From NCBI RefSeq assembly GCF_949987535.1, contig NC_080079.1, positions 55,105,000 to 55,168,999 on the forward strand: a stretch of 64,000 nucleotides of DNA, read 5' to 3'. A program made the translations under genes and the position numbers. Numbering within the stretch: position 1 is the stretch's first letter; every line of letters starts with the position of its first letter. The stretch is from Balaenoptera acutorostrata (Eukaryota > Chordata > Mammalia > Artiodactyla > Balaenopteridae). Shown piece by piece: positions 57,698-64,000 of this stretch. The notes beneath the pieces are model-generated. The model was not told the origin of the DNA, did not search any database, and was given only the letters and a program-made list of their open reading frames with translations.

Positions 57698-57868
57698 TGA
57701 CCAGTGCTTTCTGAATTTTAATGTGCATATGAGTCACCTGGGGATGTAGTTAAAATACAGATCCTGATTCAGTTAGGTCTTGGGTGTGGCCTGAGATTTT
57801 GAAATTCTAACAACTTTTCAGGTGATGCCAACATGACTGGTTTATGGACCACACTTCCAGCTGCAAAG
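57698..57868 (+). mobile_element. MER5A-like hAT element
   Basis: 'accagtgctttctgaattttaatgtgcatatgagtcacctgggg', 'cagatcctgattcagttaggtcttgggtgtggcctgag' and 'caggtgatgccaacatgactgg..ggaccacact' match the MER5A order almost end to end. No coding capacity. Confidence 0.85.
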
Positions 57869-58329
57869 TAATAGGTTACATGTTCAATACATCCTCATCC
57901 ACTGTGAATATTTTCATTTTTTGAATGTTGGTTATTTTTATAGTTGATAAGGAGTAATCACAGAATATTAATTCTCATTTTTTTAAATTGCTGGAGAGAG
58001 TAGACAGTTTTGCAAATTCTTACATTTTTTTTCTCTTTCATTATTTGTCTATGTCCTTTTTTCATTGCTTAAACAAGAGCTCTAAAAAAAAAAAAAAAAA
58101 AAAAAAAACAAGAGCTCTGACAAAGATCTCACTATTTTATGGATTTTAATTTTGTATGTGCTTGTCATCTGACAACTTGCTTTAATCCCCAGAACAAGTT
58201 TGAATTTATTATAAGTAAATATATTATCCATAAAATGGATAAATTTGAATATAATAATGTTAAGGAATTCTATTTATCATTTTACTTTAAAGAAAGTAAA
58301 AGATTATAAATTCTGAAAGGATTTTTAAA

Positions 58330-59510
58330 ATGTATAATTTACAAAAGATTAGTTTCAAATATATAAATAACTCTTAAAATCAATAAGAAAAATCGAATAG
58401 AAAAGTCAGCAAAATAAATGAGCATCATTTCAAACAAAAGAAAACACACATGGCTAAACATTTTAAAAAATGTATCTTCATTAGAACCATAAAAATATCA
58501 ATCAAGATCCCAATGAAATTCCATTTTTAAAAATAAAATTTCAGGGCCTCCCTGGTGGCGCAGTGGTTGGGAATCTGCCTACCAATGCAGGGGACACGGG
58601 TTCGAGCCCTGGTCTGGGAAGATCCCACATGCCGCGGAGCAACTAGGCCTGTGCGCCACAACTACTGAGCCTGCGCATCTGGAGCCCGTGCTCCGCAACA
58701 AGAGAGGCCGCAATAGTGAGAGGCCCGCGCACCACGATGAAGAGTGGCCCCCGCTTGCCGCAACTAGAGAAAGCCCTCGCACTGAAACGAAGACCCAACA
58801 CAGCCAAAAAAAAAATAAATAAATAATAATTTAAAACTTCCTTATTAAAAAAAAAACAAAAAAATAAAGTAAAATTTCAAAATGAAGCCTGACAGTGCCA
58901 ATTGTTAGAGGAGTCATGGATCAGGATCCCCCTACACATTATTGATGGGAGTTTAAATTGGTGCAATTGCTTTGAAAACTATTCTAGAACTCTTTGTAAT
59001 GCTGAACTTTCATGTATCATACACTTGGAAATTCCATTCTTAGGTATAAACTGATGAAAAAAATATGCATATGTGTAACAAGTGGCATTTACAAGAATGC
59101 TAATAATAACAAAAATTCTGGAAGCAACATACATCCACAGAAAAGAGAAGGGATGCCACAATATGTATAATGGCATATTCTTACAATGCAATACCCAAAG
59201 CTATCAAAAAGAATCACAGTCACATACAATATTATGGGTAAAGTTAGTAGTATTATATTGCATAAAAAAAAGTCAGAGAAGAGCTATATTACATGATATC
59301 TTTTATATACAATTTTCAAATGAGAAAATCTAAATAATTTATTGTGTAGGCATGTATATTTATATAAAGAACAGAAAGAAAGAAAGTACTCACAATTGAG
59401 TATACTTGTTACCTCTGAGCAAGGACATAAAAAGATGGGCTAGTGAAAGAAATGGGATAATCAGTTTTTTGGTGTTGTTCTAGCTTATTAATTGGACAGT
59501 TTACTATGTA
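58330..59510 (+). repeat. Ancient L1 ORF2 end and 3'UTR, sense, with nested SINE
   Basis: 'atataaataactcttaaaatcaataagaaaaatcg', 'catggctaaacattttaaaaaatgtatcttcattagaacc', then after the SINE 'ttattgatgggagtttaaattggtgcaattgctttgaaaac', 'ggaaattccattcttaggtataaactgatg' and 'ttctggaagcaacatacatccacag' follow old L1 ORF2 in order. The 3' part ends around 'tattaattggacag'. Closed in all frames. Confidence 0.75.
58544..58869 (+). mobile_element. CHR-type SINE (long form)
   Basis: 'cctccctggtggcgcagtgg', B box GGTTCGAGCCC, GC-rich domain 'cgcgcaccacgatgaagagtgg', A-rich tail. TSD TAAAATTTCA at 58534-58543 and 58870-58879. Inserted into an ancient L1. Confidence 0.95.
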
Positions 59511-60419
59511 TTTTATTTGTTAAGGTCAGGTCAAAATCTGGTTTTGGATTGGAGGCCCTGGATTACCTGGATCACAAAACTTCTGGGCATAGAAAGGTAA
59601 TGAGGGAGGAAAAAAAGAGAATTTCAATCAAATTTATAACACATGAGCTAACATATTACTCTAAGAGAGATAGCCAACAAAACCAACAAATTAATAACCA
59701 GATGATGAAGAAGATAAACTAGTATGAGAACCTGGAAAATAATTTAAAGCTGCTTATTAGAAAAAAGTAGGCAGAACTAAAGTGAAAATAGTTGGGTATA
59801 AAATAAAACCAATTAGAAACTCGTTTTAAATGCAAAACAGAAACTCTAATGAAAAATAAGGGCATTTGTTTACTATTGAATGGGTAGAGTATGAAAATAC
59901 TTGTTCAGGATCTGTTTAGAAATATTGAATGATTTTAGATATATTAGAAAAAAGCATAACTATGCATGTATATTAAGCATTTAACGACAAAAGATTCTAA
60001 TATCAAACTCCTTCTATGAATTGTCATTTTATTATATTTTATTTTATTTACTAAATTTACTAAATGTTTAAAACATTTATGTTTACTTTCATTTTATTCG
60101 AATTATTTTTCATTTATGCTAATTACCTTTCATTTATGCTAATTATCTGGAATATATTTTCATGGTTTACATGAAAAATGAATCTAATTTTTTAATAGAA
60201 TTTTCCAGTTAAAAAACCAGTAGTCCTAGCATTGGTCAAAATAGTCCCTTTTCCCACTGATTGATGATGATCTACCATATATCAGTTTCCAATTATGCAT
60301 AAGTTTTATAGGCTCTCTAATCTTTTCTATTTGATTATTGATAAACAAAGAAAAAAACTGTATTTATTACCATATCTTTGTAAAAACTATTTATATAGTA
60401 AATAGCAGGGCAAATCATT
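59511..60419. other. Non-coding; local duplications
   Basis: No family recognised. It contains one copy of the 42-bp repeat described separately and a short tandem repeat TTTCATTTATGCTAATTA (about 60110-60147, two copies). Confidence 0.45.
60014..60055 (+). repeat. 42-bp exact direct repeat, copy 1
   Basis: Begins CTATGAATTGTCATTTTATT and is identical over 42 bp to 61520-61561, then diverges abruptly on both sides. Confidence 0.9.
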
Positions 60420-61075
60420 CTACCTTTTTCTTTTTCATACTTTTTGTTGTTGTTGTTATGCTTGACCCTGTGCCCTCATATTTCTAACTTTCTCCATTAA
60501 AGTCTGGCATGTATTCTATTGGATATTCTTAGACCCACTGTGGACACTATGTTATTGTGAATGAAATGTTTAGTATATTTCCTAATTGATTTTGTATATT
60601 GATCTTTCATCTACCATCCCTGCCGAAATTTTTTAATACCTTAAGCAGTGTATAGATTATTTTATATTTTCTAATGTGGATAACTATATTGTTTGGAAAT
60701 GAAGACAGCTGTGTTTCTTTCTTTCCAATTCTCATACTTCCTTATTGGCTAGAATCTCTAGTAAGACAATAGAAGTAGTTACAGTAGCCTTCTTGTCTTG
60801 TTCCTGACTTGTAAATTTTGATCCCTATGCAAGTTGTTTTCCTTATAATTTTCATACATACCACTTAGCACATTGTGAAAATTCCCTTCTATTCCTCATT
60901 TGCCAAGAGTTCCATTATGAATGTTTGTTGATTTTTTTATCGAATGATTTTTCCACATTATAGACACATTTTCTTCTCTTATCTATTAATATACATTTTC
61001 CTTTGTACATTGCTTTAACTATTGTGGAATTTGTAATATTCACAAAATATTCACTACTTCCATTCCCTGTAAAAG
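60420..61075 (-). repeat. Ancient L1 ORF2 relic, antisense
   Basis: 'gtagccttcttgtcttgttcctgacttg', 'cccttctattcctcatttgccaagagttcc' and 'tttatcgaatgatttttccacattatagacac' follow reverse L1 ORF2 of the reverse-transcriptase region, heavily diverged. Confidence 0.6.
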
Positions 61076-61079
61076 GTTT

Positions 61080-61355
61080 AGAAATCTGCACCTGTTGTCA
61101 TGTGACTTGATATTGCTATGCCAACGGTGGGAAGACTATATATCACTTCCTCCAACTTTGCTCTTGTCTAGATGAATGTTTTGGTTAAAACTTGAATAGA
61201 AGCACAGTCTGGAGCAAAGCTGCAGCTGAGAGCAGAGCCATAACTGACCTGCAGCCTACATGAAAAAAGAGTTATAGAGGAAATTGTCATTTTAGGTCAC
61301 TGAGACTGGAGGATTGTTTATGAAGAAAAGCTGATTAAAACAGACTTATTACGTA
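61080..61355 (+). repeat. Probable LTR-class or MER repeat fragment
   Basis: 'tgtcatgtgacttgatattgctatgcc', 'actttgctcttgtctagatgaatg', 'ctgagagcagagcc', 'acctgcagcctac' and 'ttaggtcactgagactggaggattgtttatg' follow a familiar mammalian repeat with a 'gccactgagattttggggttgtt' end. Family not assigned. Confidence 0.45.
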
Positions 61356-61519
61356 ATATCTGTTCCATAATATTTTTTCTAGCATCATTTTATAAAGATT
61401 TTGCAAATTAAATTTTGATTTTTTTCTTATAAACATTTCCAATATTGGGGTTTATTTGTTTCCCCATTGAACTGCAAATTTCACTGTACTGTTTTCAAAT
61501 ATGTTGGGTTATATTTTTC

Positions 61520-61561
61520 CTATGAATTGTCATTTTATTATATTTTATTTTATTTACTAAA
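61520..61561 (+). repeat. 42-bp exact direct repeat, copy 2
   Basis: Second copy of 60014-60055, 1506 bp downstream, same orientation. Confidence 0.9.
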
Positions 61562-62714
61562 AGGTCAATTTTAAAACAATCTCCATGTGCATTTGAAAAG
61601 ATACTTTTGTTTTTAGAGAACATGTTATGTGTGTGTGTGTGTATTCTACACATATATGCTATATAAATCAAAATGACCATATTTATTATATCTTTTCACA
61701 TCTCTATTCTTTTAGTTACTCTAATTTATCTCTGAGGTGTTGAAAATGGAGAATAAAAGTCTATAACAATCTGTAAATATCCATTTTACACATTCATAAA
61801 GGACTGACTCTAATGGTTTTTCTCTTTTTTTTTTTCCCTTGATTTTAATATCATGACTGTTCCTTGCTATTCATTTACAAGTATCTGTTCTTTGTCTATT
61901 TTTTTCTTTTAAACATTTATGACATCTTTTGTTTCAGATTATTTTTGTATATTTTAACACTATCTGCATTCCTTTCACTTTTAAAAGTTTTACTTTCATT
62001 TATTAATATGAAAATATGTTTGGTCTTTGTTTCTAGCATTTTCATTTGTTTCATTTTTGAGGAACATATATTCCACTTATATCCTATACTTTGTTGTGTC
62101 ATCTGAGTTTCTTTTCTTTTTTTGTATGTATTTGTTTTCCTTTTTAGAGTTTAAAACATTTATATCCCCTTTTTTATTTATAGCTATAACTTTCATATGT
62201 AAATATATTGATATATAGTTTTTAAACTTCTTTATTATTAACTTTAATCAGTGTGAATTTACTTCCAATTTCAATAAAAAATATAAAATCGGTGCTTTTA
62301 ATCTTTCAGTATTCTCTCTCCCTAAATGCTCATCTTCCCTGGTTATATTGCTATAATCATATGTTTTTTTCTTCTAGCTTTGAATTACATTCATTTGAAT
62401 AATATACTTAAACTGTTTGCTCCCTTATTTATCATATTTAGACTATATTATGTGGAATACACACTATGAAAGGTGAGAGCTGTGCCCTCACTTCTTTAAG
62501 TCTCTTACCCATTTTAAAATTCTATTTTTACATTATCAAGGCTTATTAAATTTATATTCTATTTTGTCCTAAAAATCCTAGACTTTTCTAGCCTTATATA
62601 TTTCAATTGCTTTGGTTCTCACTAATGTTTTGTTGTTCTTTTTGTTTGTTTGTTTCTAGTAATAGCCGCTGAAGTTAAATTTTAAAATTTGTCTTGTCTC
62701 TTGGCTAGAAGAAT
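61562..62714. other. Non-coding, very AT-rich; possible LINE antisense
   Basis: T-rich on the plus strand throughout, as expected for a reversed A-rich LINE, but too diverged to place. A (TG)n of about 8 units sits at 61629-61644. Open stretches (61-80 codons) are low-complexity. Confidence 0.4.
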
Positions 62715-62996
62715 TTATTTTGGTGAATCTGTTGAGATGATCATATGTTTTTTGCTCCTTTAATGTTGCATATATTAAATTATATTGATTACTGAATGTT
62801 TAATGAAACCTGTCATTCTTGGTCTGGGAAAAACTACTTGGTTATTGCATGTTACACTTTTTATATCTTGGGAATACACCTAGCTAATATTTTATAAAAT
62901 ATTTTTTATTTTGGTCCTGGGGGATATTTTTATGGTGTTTTTTCTCCCTATTTTCGGGATCATGGAATTTCTTGCCTTATAAAATAAGTTGGAAAA
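62715..62996 (-). repeat. Ancient L1 ORF2 (RT region), antisense
   Basis: 'tctgttgagatgatcatatgttttttgctcctttaatg', 'gaaacctgtcattcttggtctggg', 'acacctagctaatattttataaaat', 'ttttggtcctgg' and 'ggatcatggaatttcttgccttataaaataagttgg' align in order with 9238-9525 of the first L1, though strongly diverged. Confidence 0.75.
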
Positions 62997-62998
62997 TG

Positions 62999-63230
62999 TG
63001 GTAGGCAGGATAATGGTTCCCCCCAAAGATGTCCATGTCCTAACACCTGGAACCTGTGAATATGCTATCTTACATGGCAAAAAATACTTTGTAGATGTGA
63101 AAAAATTAAGAATCTTGAGATGGAGATTACCCTGTATTATCTGGGTGGCCCAAATACAATCGTTGTTATCCTTATATGAGAGAGACATGTGGGTCAGAGT
63201 CAGAGAAGATGTTAAAGAAGAATCTTGAGG
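62999..63230 (+). repeat. MLT1-type (MaLR) LTR, 5' part
   Basis: 'ggcaggataatggttccccccaaagatgtccatgtcctaacacctggaacctgtgaatatgctatcttacatggc', 'gtagatgtgaaaaaattaagaatcttgagatggag' and 'aatcgttgttatccttatatgagagag' match MLT1 in sense. It breaks off before the LTR 3' end. Confidence 0.85.
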
Positions 63231-63234
63231 GCAG

Positions 63235-63360
63235 CAAGGGATAAATTATGCCTTATCTATAAAACAATTTGAATGATGTATTTTTCAACAGAACCCATAG
63301 AGACCAGAAGGAAGTGGCACATTTTTTAAGTACTGAAAGAAAAGAACTGACCACCTGAAA
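63235..63360 (+). repeat. Old L1 ORF1 C-terminal scrap
   Basis: 'tttcaacagaacccatagagaccagaaggaagtggcacattttttaagtactgaaagaaaagaactgaccacc' resembles the old L1 ORF1 region coding for ETLQARREW. Diverged. Confidence 0.45.
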
Positions 63361-63545
63361 CCGTGTAACTCAGATTGGGACTTGAACCCACTGGCCGGAA
63401 CTGGAACCCAGCCAAAACCCAGATTGGGACTTGAACCCATGGTCTTTTAATTGAGATCACACACCTGGTCTCAGGACTTAATGAAGCTCAGGTTCTTTGT
63501 GTCTCAATGCAGAAGGAATTCAGCAAGAGGCAAATTGATAGGTAA
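63361..63545. other. Unassigned stretch with an internal duplication
   Basis: AGATTGGGACTTGAACCCA occurs at 63372 and again at 63420, 48 bp apart, followed by 'tggtcttttaattgagatcacacacctgg'. It may be an LTR fragment of a cetartiodactyl retrovirus-like family. I cannot confirm this. Confidence 0.4.
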
Positions 63546-63549
63546 GAAC

Positions 63550-63999
63550 AACAACTCTATGCCAATAAAATGGACAACCTGGAAGAAATGGACAAATTCT
63601 TAGAAAGGTATAACCTTCCAAGACTGAACCAGGAAGAAATAGAAAATATGAACAGACCAATCACAAGTAATGAAATTGAAACTGTGATTAAAAATCTTCC
63701 AACAAACAAAAGTCCAGGACTGGATGGCTTCACAGGTGAATTCTATCAAACATTTAGAGAAGAGCTAACACCCATCCTTCTCAAACTCTTCCAAAAAATT
63801 GCAGAGGAAGGAACACTCCCAAACTCGTTCTATGAGGCCACCATCACCCTGATACCAAAACCAGACAAAGATACTACAAAAAAAGAAAATTACAGACCAA
63901 TATCACTGATGAATATAGATGCAAAAATCCTCAACAAAATACTAGCAAACAGAATCCAACAACACATTAAAAGGATCATACACCAATAAATTAAAAAAA
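63550..63999 (+). mobile_element. Internal L1 ORF2 fragment ending at an AATAAA/A-run
   Basis: Starts abruptly at 'aactctatgccaataaaatggacaacc', inside ORF2, and stays collinear to 'aggatcatacacc'. It then ends 'aataaattaaaaaaaa' instead of the expected 'atgatcaagtgggg'. It contains neither an L1 3'UTR nor the usual L1 end. The window stops here, so the right flank and any TSD are unseen. Confidence 0.85.
63570..63989 (+). pseudogene. L1 ORF2 reverse-transcriptase N-part, truncated
   Basis: 139 uninterrupted codons: [52 protein letters not shown] and [20 protein letters not shown], ending RIIHQ then stop. These are the fingers-side motifs of the L1 reverse transcriptase. The catalytic FADD, the endonuclease and the cysteine motif are all absent. 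The open frame and close match to the other copies suggest a recent insertion. Confidence 0.88.
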
Positions 64000-64000
64000 A

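Larger units (their letters stand above)
57030..58130 (-). repeat. Ancient L1-like LINE, antisense, interrupted
   Basis: 'atatagcactgccacgaacagatttgtgtagg' before the SINE resembles 'aataatgctgcaatgaac..'. After it come 'aaattattttccaaagtcattgtaatac' and, at 57890-58070, 'tcctcatccactgtgaatattttcattttttgaatgttgg', 'gttgataaggagtaatcacag' and 'tcattatttgtctatgtcctttttt', in reverse LINE order. A SINE and a MER5A-like element sit inside. A pure A run (about 26 bp) occurs at 58083-58108. Confidence 0.5.

Overview
This window is repeat-dense intergenic (or deep intronic) DNA from a mammal, most likely a cetacean. Three observations point there. (1) At least twelve tRNA-derived SINEs of the CHR type typical of cetartiodactyls are present, in both the short form and the longer GC-rich form that is abundant in whales and dolphins. 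(2) Several L1 families have 3' ends of the cetartiodactyl type. (3) I saw no BovB, Bov-tA or pig PRE elements. The species call is an inference. I found no convincing host protein-coding exon, tRNA, rRNA, CRISPR array or operon; bacterial-style features do not apply.

Layout. 1-6.8 kb: mostly single-copy-looking DNA with weak MIR and L2 relics, a MER2-like DNA transposon and one short SINE. 6.8-12.6 kb: a near-full-length antisense L1 with decayed ORF1 and ORF2, bounded by a 12-bp target-site duplication (TSD) that also encloses an ERVL-type LTR fragment. 12.6-24.2 kb: old relics (MIR, LTRs, hAT, L2, old L1) and one long SINE. 24.2-32.3 kb: L1 3' ends (one nested in an older L1), a SINE, a MER5A-like element and an LTR. 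32.28-35.70 kb: the most unusual locus, one TSD-bounded insertion made of L1 blocks in alternating orientation, with an uninterrupted L1 ORF1. 36.2-38.4 kb: four same-strand SINEs. 39.3-43.9 kb: an ancient sense L1 broken up by younger insertions, including a 5'-inverted L1. 43.9-45.4 kb: a long antisense L2. 49.4-51.1 kb: two retroviral-type LTRs in opposite orientation. 52-63 kb: more old L1 with nested young L1, SINEs and hAT elements. 63.55 kb to the end: an internal L1 reverse-transcriptase fragment that stops early at an AATAAA/poly(A)-like tail.

The genes seen are retrotransposon genes: ORF1 (RNA-binding chaperone) and ORF2 (endonuclease and reverse transcriptase). Only one ORF1 (33155-34087) is open throughout; every ORF2 copy is broken or truncated, so nothing here looks able to move by itself. 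I found no new functional system. The notable observations are structural: how L1 insertions were rearranged and nested. Family names come from recognition by eye, and the boundaries of old relics are approximate.
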